Positions 16,206 to 24,915 of a stretch of 64,000 nucleotides of DNA are shown here, in pieces. Below the pieces are notes generated by a model. It was not told where the DNA came from, did not search any database, and saw nothing but the letters and a program-made list of their open reading frames with translations. Positions within the stretch are counted from its first letter, which is position 1. Each line of letters opens with the position of its first letter. The stretch comes from Geobacter sp. (GTDB lineage: Bacteria > Desulfobacterota > Desulfuromonadia > Geobacterales > Pseudopelobacteraceae), in assembly GCA_003574895.1 (NCBI GenBank), contig PJFB01000008.1, positions 62,001-126,000 of the forward strand, given 5' to 3'. The position numbers and the translations under genes are program-made.

Positions 16206-17726
16206 ATGCCAACTTCAATGTCCCATGAACCTACCGTGCTGATAATCTTTGGCGGCGGTGGGGATCTGGCCTGGCGCAAGCTGATCCCGGCGCTATTCAA
16301 CCTTCATCTCGACAACCCGCTGCCCGGGCACTTCGCAATAGTGGGTGTTGCCCGCAAGCCCCTGGATGATGAGGGGTTCCGCAACCACCTCCGAAAAGGG
16401 GTGGATCTCTTCTCCCGCCGCAAGCCGGCAAATGAGGATAGCTGGAACCGGTTCGCCGAGCATGTTTCCTACCTCTCCGACGATTTCAGCAACCCGGCAT
16501 CCGGCCCAGCTCTCAGCCATAAGCTGGAGGAACTGGAACGGGCCTGGGGTACCCGGGCGAACCGCATTTTCTACCTTGCCATCCCACCCGATATGGTTGA
16601 GGCTGCAGCGGCACAACTGCAACGCATCGGAGTTTGCCGTGACTGCGTGCGTGACCGCCTGGTTGTGGAAAAACCGTTCGGACGTGACCTGGCATCGGCC
16701 CGGGAACTGGACCGGTTTCTGACCGGCATGTTCGCCGAGTCTCAGATCTACCGGATCGACCACTACCTGGGCAAGGAGACGGTGCAGAACATCCTCGCCT
16801 TCCGGTTTGCCAATTCTCTCTACGAACCGATCTGGGACCGGCGCTACATCGATCACGTGCAGATCACCGTGGCCGAAACCGTGGGAGTGGAGGAGCGAGG
16901 TGGGTACTATGACCAGGCAGGCGCACTGCGTGACATGGTGCAGAACCACCTTCTCCAAATCCTTTGCCTGATTGCCATGGAACCGCCGATTTCCTTCGAT
17001 GCGGACGAAGTCCGTAACCGCAAGGTTGATGTGTTGCGTGCCATACGCCCCATCCGCCCAGATGAGATCCATCACCACGCAGTCAGGGGGCAGTATGGCA
17101 ATGGCACCATCGAAGAGAAGGCCGTCCCGGGTTACCGGGATGAAGCCGGGGTGGCCACTGACTCGCCAACCGAAACCTTCGCAGCGTTCAAGCTCTTTAT
17201 CGACAACTGGCGCTGGCAGGGGGTACCCTTCTACCTGCGCACCGGCAAGAGGCTGCCCAGCAAGGTCTCGGAGATTTCCATCCTCTTCCGTCCGGCGCCC
17301 CACCAACTGTTCCCTTCGGCCGCGGTGGAAAACTGGCAGCCCAATCGCCTGATAATACGAATCCAGCCGGAGGAAGGGATCGTAACCCGCATCCAGGCCA
17401 AACAACCGGGCACCCGCCTCCTGCTGGGCCCGGTGGACATGGAGTTCCGCTACCAAGACGCCTTCAGGGCCGTCCCTCCAGAGGCATATGAAACACTGCT
17501 CCTGGATGTGGTCAGGGGTGATGCCACTCTCTTCATGAGGGCCGATCAGGTGGAATGCGCCTGGAAGATCGTCGATCCCGTGCTCGAAGCCTGGGAGTCG
17601 GTCCCCCCGGGGGATTTCCCTGACTATGCCGCCGGAAGCTGGGGGCCTGAGTCCGCCGACCTACTTATAGCGAGGGATGGGCACCACTGGCTGCAGCCGG
17701 TCATCAAAACGGTGAAAAACATATGA
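16206..17726 (+). CDS. zwf: Glucose-6-phosphate 1-dehydrogenase
   Basis: 506 aa. Converts glucose 6-phosphate to 6-phosphogluconolactone, making NADPH. The coenzyme site reads FGGGGDLAWRKLIPAL, a variant of the usual GASGDLAKRKL with Ala-Trp in place of Ala-Lys. The active-site motif is RIDHYLGKETVQN. AAGGAGG sits 7 bases before the ATG at 16206; a TTG at 16200 and an ATG at 16218 are less suitable. Middle gene of gnd-zwf-pgl; its stop overlaps the pgl start as ATGA. Confidence 0.96.
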   Translation: MPTSMSHEPTVLIIFGGGGDLAWRKLIPALFNLHLDNPLPGHFAIVGVARKPLDDEGFRNHLRKGVDLFSRRKPANEDSWNRFAEHVSYLSDDFSNPASGPALSHKLEELERAWGTRANRIFYLAIPPDMVEAAAAQLQRIGVCRDCVRDRLVVEKPFGRDLASARELDRFLTGMFAESQIYRIDHYLGKETVQNILAFRFANSLYEPIWDRRYIDHVQITVAETVGVEERGGYYDQAGALRDMVQNHLLQILCLIAMEPPISFDADEVRNRKVDVLRAIRPIRPDEIHHHAVRGQYGNGTIEEKAVPGYRDEAGVATDSPTETFAAFKLFIDNWRWQGVPFYLRTGKRLPSKVSEISILFRPAPHQLFPSAAVENWQPNRLIIRIQPEEGIVTRIQAKQPGTRLLLGPVDMEFRYQDAFRAVPPEAYETLLLDVVRGDATLFMRADQVECAWKIVDPVLEAWESVPPGDFPDYAAGSWGPESADLLIARDGHHWLQPVIKTVKNI

Positions 17727-18454
17727 TTAAAGTATGCGCTGATCTGGAGGCCTTGAGCCTCGCCGCGGCCGAGCTGTTTGCCTCTGAGGCGCGGCAGGCG
17801 GTGCAGGCCAACGGCAGATTCACCGTCGCACTTGCCGGTGGGAGCACACCGCGCCGTGCCTATGAACTTCTGGCCAGCGGCCCCTTCCGGGAGCAGATAC
17901 CCTGGCAAAATACACATGTTTTCTGGGGAGACGAACGGTGCGTTCCCGGCGATGATCCCCGGAATAATGCCCTGATGGCGCGCCGTGCATTGCTCGACCA
18001 TGTCCCGGTACCCCGGGAACAGGTACATCCCATGGTCTGTGATCGCCATCCCATGGAAGCTGCGGCGGAATATGAGGTGCTTCTGAGAGCTTTTTTCCCC
18101 AGGGGCCGGCCACGATTCGATCTGGTATTACTGGGACTTGGGGAGAATGGCCACACGGCTTCACTCTTTCCCGGCACTTCCGCACTGGAAGAGCGGCAAC
18201 GATGGGTTAGCGAGGTCTATCTGGCTGATGAAGGGATCTACCGGCTCACCCTGACAGCCGCGACTATTAATCAAGCGTCACTGGTTGTTTTCCTGGTTTC
18301 GGGGTCCGACAAGGCTCAGATCTTGCGGAAGGTACTAAAAGAAGCCCAGGACCCCAGGAGCATCCCGGCCCGGCTGATCAAGCCCGTAGACGGCGGATTG
18401 CTCTGGCTGGTGGATCGGCAAGCCGCCCGCCTGTTGCGATTAAGAAAGGAATGA
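17723..18454 (+). CDS. pgl: 6-phosphogluconolactonase
   Basis: 243 aa, DevB/SOL family. Hydrolyses 6-phosphogluconolactone to 6-phosphogluconate, joining Zwf and Gnd. Motifs: ALAGGSTPRRAYELL near residue 35, FWGDERCVPGDDPRNN and GLGENGHTASLFPG, all typical for the sugar-phosphate binding loop. Starts in the ATGA overlap with zwf. C-terminus LRKE ends just before the doubtful pgi fragment. Confidence 0.95.
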   Translation: MIKVCADLEALSLAAAELFASEARQAVQANGRFTVALAGGSTPRRAYELLASGPFREQIPWQNTHVFWGDERCVPGDDPRNNALMARRALLDHVPVPREQVHPMVCDRHPMEAAAEYEVLLRAFFPRGRPRFDLVLLGLGENGHTASLFPGTSALEERQRWVSEVYLADEGIYRLTLTAATINQASLVVFLVSGSDKAQILRKVLKEAQDPRSIPARLIKPVDGGLLWLVDRQAARLLRLRKE

Positions 18455-18460
18455 CAAATC

Positions 18461-18595
18461 ATGGGTCCGACAAAGCCACCGCTCAAGCAACTTCCTGCCA
18501 GCCACGCGCTGGATGCCCATTATCAGAAAAGCAGAGACATCCGCCTGCGACGATTTTTTGCCAATGGCCAGACAACTGTCATGACTTTCCGATGA
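18461..18595 (+). pseudogene. Possible glucose-6-phosphate isomerase N-terminal remnant
   Basis: A 44-codon frame starts with ATG at 18461, 6 bases after pgl, with AAGGA about 10 bases upstream. It reads ASHALDAHYQKSRDIRLR then RFFANGQT and stops at 18595. This follows the N-terminus of phosphoglucose isomerase (pattern W..L..H....xDxxLxxLFAxDxxRF). The gene beyond is gone: a stop follows and nothing recognisable is in 18596-18669. It could also be an unrelated short peptide; the match is by eye over about 30 residues. Confidence 0.35.
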
Positions 18596-18669
18596 TGATC
18601 CGCTAAGGCAGTCCTCAAGCAAACCGATTCCGATCTCTGCAGCAAACAACCATAATTAATTTGCGTTCT

Positions 18670-19515
18670 TCATATCAGGAAGGAGTATCTGAGCGGTTCT
18701 GCAGCCGCGAGAACGACAAACTCCTCAAAATGCCTTTTGCTTTCATCTTCCAGCAACTGCGCCACTTTGCCGGGTTCGTCGCCTGCTTCTTCCTGCTCTC
18801 GGCACAGCAAACCGAATACCGTCATATCATTCATGCTGCCGAGCAGGGTCTGGTACTTTTTGAGTTGCTCCAGGGGCGTAGCGTAATCCTGCTCCAGGAT
18901 TACGGAAACCGTTTCCAGAAAGTAGCGCCATTTTTTGATCGCAATCCTCAGGGCATGACGTTCCTCGGAATTTTCAAAACAGAGCGCGGCGGGCAAAAGA
19001 GCTTGAATGGTCTCGAACAGACTGATCGAGGTGTTGGAGAGATATGAGGGGAGCGGCGCCATATTCAGGCTCCGGAGACAATCCATGGTCAGGCCGGCCA
19101 CCACAGCGCGCACCAGGGAATCGAGCTTTTTGGCTTTAAACCCCTCAAGGGCCTTGATAATTTCGTGCTGTTCAAGCTCTCGCTGATCGGCCAACCGGCC
19201 CATGAGGCCGGACAACAAGTCCATCTGCTCGGTGTGAGCTCCGAAAAAAGCCAGAGCCTCGTCCAGGTTGCGCAGGTCGCCCAGCGTTCGGGTTAGCGAC
19301 CGAATCTGTTTGACCAGCGTTGGAACGCTTCCGTTGCCACACAACGGGCCCAGTAGCTTCAAGGTCGCCCTGAAGCGGCGCGAAGCAACCCTCAGGTCGT
19401 GGATGTCTTCCTGTTCGCAGCGTTTCAGGACCAAGAGCCTGAGGCGGAGCATTTCCTCCCACTGGGAAAAGAAGACATTGCGGGCTCGTTCCAGGATGGC
19501 TTCGCTGTTTTTCAT
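18670..19515 (-). CDS. CHAD domain protein
   Basis: 281 aa, all-helical, cytoplasmic. CHAD domains bind polyphosphate through conserved His and basic residues; the signature pieces IHDLRVASRRFRATLKLL (residues ~38-55) and HALRIAIKKWRYFLETV (~182-198) are both present, as expected for the two-fold domain. It starts 27 bases after the stop of sixA and is second in that operon. Polyphosphate binding is family knowledge; which cellular polyphosphate body or partner it serves is not visible here. Confidence 0.9.
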   Translation of the reverse strand: MKNSEAILERARNVFFSQWEEMLRLRLLVLKRCEQEDIHDLRVASRRFRATLKLLGPLCGNGSVPTLVKQIRSLTRTLGDLRNLDEALAFFGAHTEQMDLLSGLMGRLADQRELEQHEIIKALEGFKAKKLDSLVRAVVAGLTMDCLRSLNMAPLPSYLSNTSISLFETIQALLPAALCFENSEERHALRIAIKKWRYFLETVSVILEQDYATPLEQLKKYQTLLGSMNDMTVFGLLCREQEEAGDEPGKVAQLLEDESKRHFEEFVVLAAAEPLRYSFLI

Positions 19516-19542
19516 TGCTGTTTGCGCATGGTGGACGATGGG

Positions 19543-20058
19543 TTATTTCTTGGGGGCAAATGCTTTTTTGAGTGAGGTTACCAGTTTCCCGCCCGGTTTC
19601 ATGTGCCAAAGGAACCTGGCGGGCTTGTCGGCATTGTCCGTATCGATATCCAGTGCCGTGCAACTGCTTTTCGCCAGCATGATCGTGTCCTCTGTCTGAA
19701 GCAGAGTCGCAACCAACGAGCCGAGATGTGGTTCGTGGCCTACCACCATGAGCCGTTTTGCTTCGGCATGGCTTCGAAGGAGGTTTTGGAGCTCGCCCAG
19801 GTCGCTGTCAGCTTGCAAAAGCCCACTGACAATCACCTCGTTCTTGCGGCAAGCATAAGCGGCGGCAATCTGCGCGGTCTGGACGGCACGGACCAGGGGG
19901 CTGGTTATGATCAGGCGCGGCTTGCGGCCATACTTGGCCATACACCGCGCGGTCTTGGCAGCCGCTTTGATACCTTTGTCCGTCAGGTAACGCCATTCGT
20001 CCGGCAGATCATCATTGGCAACAACCGCTTCGGCATGCCTCAGCACGTACAGGATCAT
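19543..20058 (-). CDS. sixA: SixA-type phosphohistidine phosphatase
   Basis: 171 aa. Histidine-phosphatase superfamily: LRHAEAV (Arg7, His8) carries the phosphate-accepting His, and ITSPLVRAVQTA and VVGHEPHLGSL complete the site. E. coli SixA dephosphorylates the phosphotransferase protein NPr; a phosphohistidine or inorganic-polyphosphate target fits the CHAD neighbour. SD AGGAGG precedes the ATG. First gene of a two-gene operon with CHAD. Confidence 0.92.
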   Translation of the reverse strand: MILYVLRHAEAVVANDDLPDEWRYLTDKGIKAAAKTARCMAKYGRKPRLIITSPLVRAVQTAQIAAAYACRKNEVIVSGLLQADSDLGELQNLLRSHAEAKRLMVVGHEPHLGSLVATLLQTEDTIMLAKSSCTALDIDTDNADKPARFLWHMKPGGKLVTSLKKAFAPKK

Positions 20059-20091
20059 GATGGCCTCCTAATGCAATATTAATACTAACCC

Positions 20092-20119
20092 TTTATAGTA
20101 CACTTTGCAGCAGTTTCAA
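20092..20119 (-). promoter_or_regulatory. Promoter of sixA-CHAD
   Basis: Minus-strand TTGAAA and TATAAA with a 16-base spacer, about 34 bases before the sixA ATG. Confidence 0.5.
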
Positions 20120-20278
20120 CATTTGCCACACAAATTTAACATAATCGTAACATTACTACCTGCGCTTCTCGGTGTAAATATAATGAGGTCTCTGTCCGTG
20201 ATCGCAAGTTGAACAGGGCCAGATGACAAAGCCGATTTCAGATTGCCGGAATTCAATTTTCGAGAAGGGAAATGTCAC

Positions 20279-20473
20279 GTGAGCAGCGAGAATACGAGCC
20301 GCAGCAAGCAAATAAGAAAATTTTTCAAAGAATACAACGAGGCACCTTTTATCAGTCACGAATGGGAAGAACTGGTAGAGAAACTTTCGCAATCGGACGA
20401 TCCAAAATTGCGGCAGATAGGACTGCTTGAATCCGAGTTTAAGAAAATAAGGCTGACTGCACTTACCAGGTAA
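20279..20473 (+). CDS. Small hypothetical protein
   Basis: 64 aa from a GTG at 20279 with GAGAAGGG about 9 bases upstream; a TTG at 20243 would add 12 less natural residues. The product is charged and helical (RKFFKEYNEAPF, HEWEELVEKLSQ, LRQIGLLESEFKKI). No family recognised and no operon partner is evident. Confidence 0.4.
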   Translation: MSSENTSRSKQIRKFFKEYNEAPFISHEWEELVEKLSQSDDPKLRQIGLLESEFKKIRLTALTR

Positions 20474-20540
20474 ATCATTACAGCCGCAAAATCCGAATTC
20501 AATGCCGGCATTTTATGGTCGCGCCGCCTTATTTCCTCGC

Positions 20541-20585
20541 TTGACATGCTTTGCTTCCATGTATATATGACTAAGCAATCATACA
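20541..20585 (+). promoter_or_regulatory. Promoter with inverted repeat upstream of the arsenite exporter
   Basis: TTGACA (20541-20546), 17-base spacer, TATATG (20564-20569). The 6-base arms TTGCTT and AAGCAA flank the -10 box, so a repressor could cover it. No arsR gene is in the window, so the regulator is unknown. Confidence 0.4.
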
Positions 20586-20712
20586 ATGGAGCATGCCACG
20601 GACAGATCGCACTGCCTGTTTGCTAAGTAGTGTTCGGTACAATAGCTGTGGCGATCACCTTAGTGGGACATCTGTTTGACGCGTTCTTACATGCCGTTTC
20701 AAGGAGATCAGC

Positions 20713-20760
20713 ATGAAAATCCGGATATTGAAGAACAAGTTGGAGTCACACAATGAGTGA
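20713..20760 (+). CDS. Possible 15-codon leader peptide overlapping the acr3 start
   Basis: ATG at 20713 preceded by AAGGAGA at good spacing, coding [15 protein letters not shown] and stopping at 20758-20760, 6 bases into acr3. Its SD is stronger than that of acr3, which is TTGGAG inside the leader. This predicts translational coupling. Only the sequence arrangement supports it. Confidence 0.35.
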   Translation: MKIRILKNKLESHNE

Positions 20761-21814
20761 GCATGTTTCCAGAAAACTCTCCTTCTTGGACCGTTGGCTG
20801 ACCCTGTGGATTTTTTCTGCCATGATCCTGGGCGTCGGTCTGGGATATTTCATCCCGGGCGTGGAAGGGTTCATCAACAGTTTCCAGCTTGGGACAACCA
20901 ATATCCCCATTGCCGCCGGGTTGATTCTTATGATGTATCCGCCCTTCGCCAAGGTACGTTATGAGGAGATGCCCGAGGTATTCCGGAACAAGAAAATTCT
21001 CGGGCTTTCCCTGCTGCAGAACTGGCTGATCGGTCCATTGCTGATGTTCGTGCTTGCGATTCTCTTGCTACCCGACAAACCTGATTACATGGTGGGCCTC
21101 ATAATGATCGGTCTTGCCCGCTGTATTGCCATGGTAATCGTCTGGAACGAACTGGCCAAGGGGAATTCCGAGTATGCAGCCGGGCTGGTGGCATTTAACA
21201 GCATCTTTCAGGTACTCTTCTACAGCGTCTATGCCTGGTTTTTCATAACCGTTCTGCCGCCCCTGGCAGGACTCAAGGGAATGGTGGTTGACGTCAGCAT
21301 CAAACAGATTGCCGAGAGCGTTTTCATCTATCTCGGCATACCCTGCATTGCCGGTGCCCTGACCCGCCTTATCGGAGTGAAATCAATCGGCACGGAACGC
21401 TATCATCGCGTAGTTGTGCCAAAAATAAGCCCCCTGACCCTTATAGCCCTTCTCTTTACTATTGTGGTGATGTTCTGCCTGAAAGGGCAGTTGATCGTCC
21501 AACTACCGCTGGATGTGGTGCGGATCGCGATCCCGCTGTTGATATACTTCGTGGTGATGTTCCTGGTTTCTTTCTGGATGGGGAAAAAACTGGGGGCGGA
21601 TTATTCCAAAACAACTACTCTGGCCTTTACTGCTGCCAGCAACAATTTCGAATTGGCCATAGCCGTAGCGGTAGCGGTCTTCGGCATCAATTCCGGTGCT
21701 GCCTTTGCCGCTGTCATCGGCCCACTGGTGGAGGTGCCGGTCATGATCGGCCTCGTCAATGTGGCTTTCTGGTTCCGGAAGCGGTGGTTTCACGGGGAAA
21801 CACCACCCCTATAG
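20753..21814 (+). CDS. acr3: ACR3-family arsenite efflux transporter
   Basis: 353 aa, about ten hydrophobic helices, inner membrane. Exports arsenite (As(III)) by proton exchange. The family signature includes [17 protein letters not shown], whose Cys is required in studied ACR3 proteins, and [21 protein letters not shown] in the C-terminal half. Begins inside the possible leader ORF. No arsR or arsC is adjacent, so the operon is stripped down. It ends 6 bases into the converging DUF1003 gene. Confidence 0.92.
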   Translation: MSEHVSRKLSFLDRWLTLWIFSAMILGVGLGYFIPGVEGFINSFQLGTTNIPIAAGLILMMYPPFAKVRYEEMPEVFRNKKILGLSLLQNWLIGPLLMFVLAILLLPDKPDYMVGLIMIGLARCIAMVIVWNELAKGNSEYAAGLVAFNSIFQVLFYSVYAWFFITVLPPLAGLKGMVVDVSIKQIAESVFIYLGIPCIAGALTRLIGVKSIGTERYHRVVVPKISPLTLIALLFTIVVMFCLKGQLIVQLPLDVVRIAIPLLIYFVVMFLVSFWMGKKLGADYSKTTTLAFTAASNNFELAIAVAVAVFGINSGAAFAAVIGPLVEVPVMIGLVNVAFWFRKRWFHGETPPL

Positions 21815-22279
21815 GGATGACTCTCCTGTATTCCCGGTACGCAGTTCCGCGATTAATTTATGAATTTCTGCAATAGCGACGTTCTGAGCCTCAAGATTTT
21901 CCAAAATTACCCTGATTTCCGTTTCCGCCTTCTGGTTGACTTCATAATCAATGTGCGCCTCGATACGGTCACGCTCGGCCTTCCGATTTTGGCTCATCAT
22001 GATCATTGGTGCCGTATATGCCGCCTGCAGCGATAACACCAGATTCATCAGGATGAATGGATAGGGATCCCAATGCCGCACCCACGCAGTGACATTGAGA
22101 ATAGCCCACAAGGTAAGAAGCGCTGACTGCCCGATAATGAACTGCCATGAGCCGACCTTGGCGGCAATCCAGTCCGCTGCTCTCTGGCCTAAGGTAAGCT
22201 GTTCCTTGACAACTTCATTGACATTCTTTATGGGGCCGTGTTCGTGCCGGTAGGGTGGCGGGAATGCAGGCAGTCTCAT
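21809..22279 (-). CDS. DUF1003 membrane protein
   Basis: 156 aa. Two hydrophobic helices in the middle ([17 protein letters not shown] and [17 protein letters not shown]), followed by a charged helix [20 protein letters not shown]. This is the DUF1003 arrangement; its role is not established. The start MRLPAFPPP at 22279 has AAGGAA before it; an ORF extension upstream lacks support. The last 6 bases overlap acr3, which is convergent. Confidence 0.85.
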   Translation of the reverse strand: MRLPAFPPPYRHEHGPIKNVNEVVKEQLTLGQRAADWIAAKVGSWQFIIGQSALLTLWAILNVTAWVRHWDPYPFILMNLVLSLQAAYTAPMIMMSQNRKAERDRIEAHIDYEVNQKAETEIRVILENLEAQNVAIAEIHKLIAELRTGNTGESSL

Positions 22280-22354
22280 GGGATTTCCTTCTGTTATTGT
22301 TCCGTGGCCGTCATATCGGTTAGTACCCGGCAGGTAATTGACCATTAAAGTTAC

Positions 22355-22386
22355 GTTGGGGCCGGACCTCAAGGTCCGGCCCCAAC
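22355..22386. terminator. Long perfect inverted repeat between BI-1-like gene and DUF1003
   Basis: Arms GTTGGGGCCGGACCT and AGGTCCGGCCCCAAC (15 bases) with a 2-base centre. Very stable, but without a clear T run on either strand. It follows the BI-1-like gene on the minus strand and may end its transcription or process the mRNA. Confidence 0.4.
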
Positions 22387-22429
22387 TCTTATAAATTCAG
22401 TGCGATGAACTCATCGGGTGCCCGGTATT

Positions 22430-23125
22430 TTACCGCCGGTCGCCGGTGAACCTGAGCAGCATGAGAAACAGGTTGATGAAATCAAGATAGAGAGTCAGCG
22501 CGCCTAAGATGGCCGGTTTTTTCCCCTCTATTCCTTGGGCTGCCATGGCTTTGATCTTCCAGGTATCGTAAGCGGTCAGCCCGGTGAAGACAATCACGCC
22601 GATACCGGAGATGATCCAGGAGACCGCACTGCTTCCAACAAAAATGTTAACAACCGATGCAATCACCACACCGATCAGCCCCATGAAAAGAAAGCTGCCC
22701 AACGAAGTCAGGTCGCGTCGGGTCATGTATCCATAAATACTCATGGCGCCGAACATTCCAGCGGTGATGACGAAGGTGGAGGCAATCGAATTGGCGGTAT
22801 AAACCAAGGCCAGGATCGACAGCGTGACCCCATTGAGCGCCGAGTATGCGACAAACAGCAGCGTGGCAACGGCAGCACTCATCCTGTTGATGGCACCTGA
22901 AAGGGTAAAAACCAGAGCCAGCTCTCCGATCATAAGCCCGAAGAACAGAATCCGGTTTCCAGCAATTGCATTGATGACCACAGGCGTGGAAAGTGTAAAC
23001 AGCGCCATCAAGGCAGTGATGGCCAGCCCTGCTCCCATCCAGGCGTACACCTGTCGGATAAGGGCATTCTGTTTGACTATTACCTGGTCTGAGGTACGAG
23101 GGTAAACGGTATTAAACTCATTCAT
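22430..23125 (-). CDS. Bax inhibitor-1/YccA-family membrane protein
   Basis: 231 aa with about seven hydrophobic helices and few charges, matching the TMBIM/YbhL family. Visible pieces are VYAWMGAGLAITALMALF near the N-terminus and the last helix pair GLTAYDTWKIKAM with Asp conserved as in the pH-sensing channel BsYetJ. Bacterial members are proposed calcium-leak or stress-protective proteins; role here is not known. SD AAGGAG precedes the ATG. Confidence 0.9.
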   Translation of the reverse strand: MNEFNTVYPRTSDQVIVKQNALIRQVYAWMGAGLAITALMALFTLSTPVVINAIAGNRILFFGLMIGELALVFTLSGAINRMSAAVATLLFVAYSALNGVTLSILALVYTANSIASTFVITAGMFGAMSIYGYMTRRDLTSLGSFLFMGLIGVVIASVVNIFVGSSAVSWIISGIGVIVFTGLTAYDTWKIKAMAAQGIEGKKPAILGALTLYLDFINLFLMLLRFTGDRR

Positions 23126-23143
23126 GATGTTGCTCCTTTTAGA

Positions 23144-23172
23144 TATAAACGAACTTGAGTTGCACCAGACAA
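23144..23172 (-). promoter_or_regulatory. Candidate promoter of the BI-1-like gene
   Basis: Minus-strand TTGTCT and TTTATA with a 17-base spacer, 19 bases before the ATG. Confidence 0.4.
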
Positions 23173-23261
23173 TTCTTTAAACAAATAAGATTGCTACTTT
23201 TTTCCAGTCTTACACTGCCCTGTTCCTAGTTGCCTTAAGGCCGTAATAGCCTGGAAACACA

Positions 23262-24323
23262 CTATTTAGCCCGCAGATACTGATTTGGCCAAGGTGCGTC
23301 CGCATGCAGGACCTTGGCAGCATGCAGCGGCCAATAAGGGTCGCGCAGCATCTGCCTCGCCAGCAAAACTGCGTCGGCCTGACCCGTGGCAACTATCTGC
23401 TCTGCCTGGGCAGGCTCGGTGATGTAGCCAACCGCACCGCTGGCAATGTTGACCTCGGCCCGGACCCTGGCCGCAAAGGGAACCTGGAAACCGGGGCCAA
23501 AGGGGACCGGCTCATTCGGCACCGCAAATCCTGAAGAGCAATCGATCAGGTCCACCCCGATCTCTTTCAACTGACTGGCCAGAAATACCGATTGGTCGAT
23601 ATCCCAGCCACCTGCCACCCAGTCGGTCGCCGAAATGCGGACAAACAGGGGCAGTTCCTCGGGCCACTCCTTTCTTACGGCGCAGGCTACTTGCAAGGGA
23701 AAACGAAGCCGGTTTTCCAGGCTGCCGCCATAATTGTCGTCCCTGTGATTAACCAGCGGAGAGAGAAATTCATGGAGCAGGTAGCCATGGGCCATGTGTA
23801 CCTCAACCACCTGAAAACCTGCGGCAAGCGCCCTGCGAGCCGCAGCGCAAAACTGTGCTTCGACTTCGTCCATCTCGTCAAGTGTCAAGGCGCGGGGCAC
23901 AGGATGGCCTGTGTCGAATGGTACGGCGCTTGGCGCAAGCGGCTGCCAACCACGCGCCTCCATTCCCAGGGGGCCGCCGCCGAGCCAGGGTAGTGAACAG
24001 GACCCCTTGCGGCCGGCATGGGCAAGTTGAATCCCTGCCACGGCACCTTGTTCTCTGATGAAACTTGCGATAGGCGCAAATGCCTCGGCATGGGAGTCAC
24101 TCCAGATGCCGCTGTCATCGGGACTTATGCGCCCTTCGGGACTGACCGCGGTTGCTTCAACCATTACAAGACCCGCGCCGCCCACTGCACGGCTGCCCAG
24201 ATGAACGAGATGCCAGTCGGTGGGCAAACCGTCGCGGCTGGAATACTGACACATTGGAGACACGAAAATCCTGTTGCGAAAAGTGATGGACCGCAAACTC
24301 AGAGGCGAAAACAGAATACTCAT
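23262..24323 (-). CDS. Old-yellow-enzyme-family NAD(P)H:flavin oxidoreductase (YqjM type)
   Basis: 353 aa TIM barrel that binds FMN and reduces activated alkenes, enones or related compounds with NAD(P)H. SPMCQYSS near residue 25 contains the Cys of the YqjM subgroup, and HMAHGYLLHEFLSPLVN contains the substrate-binding His pair. Near the end GQADAVLLARQML is the phosphate-binding part. Natural substrate unknown. It is a single gene; the upstream ORF is separate. Confidence 0.92.
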   Translation of the reverse strand: MSILFSPLSLRSITFRNRIFVSPMCQYSSRDGLPTDWHLVHLGSRAVGGAGLVMVEATAVSPEGRISPDDSGIWSDSHAEAFAPIASFIREQGAVAGIQLAHAGRKGSCSLPWLGGGPLGMEARGWQPLAPSAVPFDTGHPVPRALTLDEMDEVEAQFCAAARRALAAGFQVVEVHMAHGYLLHEFLSPLVNHRDDNYGGSLENRLRFPLQVACAVRKEWPEELPLFVRISATDWVAGGWDIDQSVFLASQLKEIGVDLIDCSSGFAVPNEPVPFGPGFQVPFAARVRAEVNIASGAVGYITEPAQAEQIVATGQADAVLLARQMLRDPYWPLHAAKVLHADAPWPNQYLRAK

Positions 24324-24399
24324 CGATTATCTCCCGTACTGGTTATTGCATTGTTGCCCGCAACTGCCGGCCATTACTAACTATTTAAATTTAACAACA

Positions 24400-24439
24400 A
24401 ATCACAAAGGCTGTCAATTTATAGGCAGCCTTTGTGATT
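24400..24439. terminator. Bidirectional hairpin after hypothetical gene
   Basis: Perfect 14-base arms AATCACAAAGGCTG and CAGCCTTTGTGATT around a 12-base loop. On the minus strand it follows the gene ending at 24466 and is followed by TGTTGTTAAATTT, moderately T rich. Confidence 0.55.
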
Positions 24440-24465
24440 CCAATAACATTTACCCACACCTAAGA

Positions 24466-24828
24466 TCATGAGTCAACCGGGTTACCTCGAGTTTCAATAT
24501 CATAGATAGTCAGTAAGGTTTCAGGACAGTAGGTACAAACTTCCGTGTGTATCCCCTGTTTGCCCGGGTGGACCCATTCCACCTTGTCTCCGGACTTTTC
24601 ATGAACTAGTTTCACCCTGGTCCCGCCAACCCGCTTCAATTCACTCCACATATCATCCATGGTTAAAAGGTCAATGCCTCCGATTTCCTCATTGCTGGAC
24701 AAGTTGTTCACAAACCTGTCGATCAGGTCAAAATCGAGGAAATCCTCTTCTTTCCGCCACCACTTCACAAACCGGTGGTCATCTCTACGCTGTTCTTTCA
24801 ATGCAGACTCAATTTCTCGCCCTCTCAT
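24466..24828 (-). CDS. Hypothetical protein
   Basis: 120 aa, acidic with short basic stretches (EEDFLDFDLIDRFVNNL, GIDLLTMDDMWSELKR). It has two Cys (CTYCPE) and no signal. The start is set by AAAGGAGG immediately before the ATG at 24828; an in-frame opening at 24957 has no SD. A 14-base palindrome AGTATAATTATACT at 24902-24915 overlaps the likely -10 box. Family not recognised. Confidence 0.7.
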   Translation of the reverse strand: MRGREIESALKEQRRDDHRFVKWWRKEEDFLDFDLIDRFVNNLSSNEEIGGIDLLTMDDMWSELKRVGGTRVKLVHEKSGDKVEWVHPGKQGIHTEVCTYCPETLLTIYDIETRGNPVDS

Positions 24829-24901
24829 GACGAACCTCCTTTCCGCCAAGTGTACCTCACTTGCCGTAAGCAGCTCCTTAAACATTTTCACCCTGCTTTT
24901 A

Positions 24902-24915
24902 AGTATAATTATACT
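24902..24915 (-). promoter_or_regulatory. Palindromic site at the promoter of the hypothetical gene
   Basis: Perfect palindrome AGTATAATTATACT containing TATAAT on the minus strand, itself inside wider TTTAAGT/ACTTAAA arms. A promoter -10 box and possible operator in one; no convincing -35 box. Confidence 0.4.

Noticed and set aside
16293-17456. 387-codon minus ORF opposite zwf
   Set aside because: Long only because zwf is GC rich; no motif, and the plus frame is a clear Zwf.
22280-22372. N-terminal extension of the DUF1003 gene
   Set aside because: It has no SD and unlike-family residues, and lies just after the hairpin.
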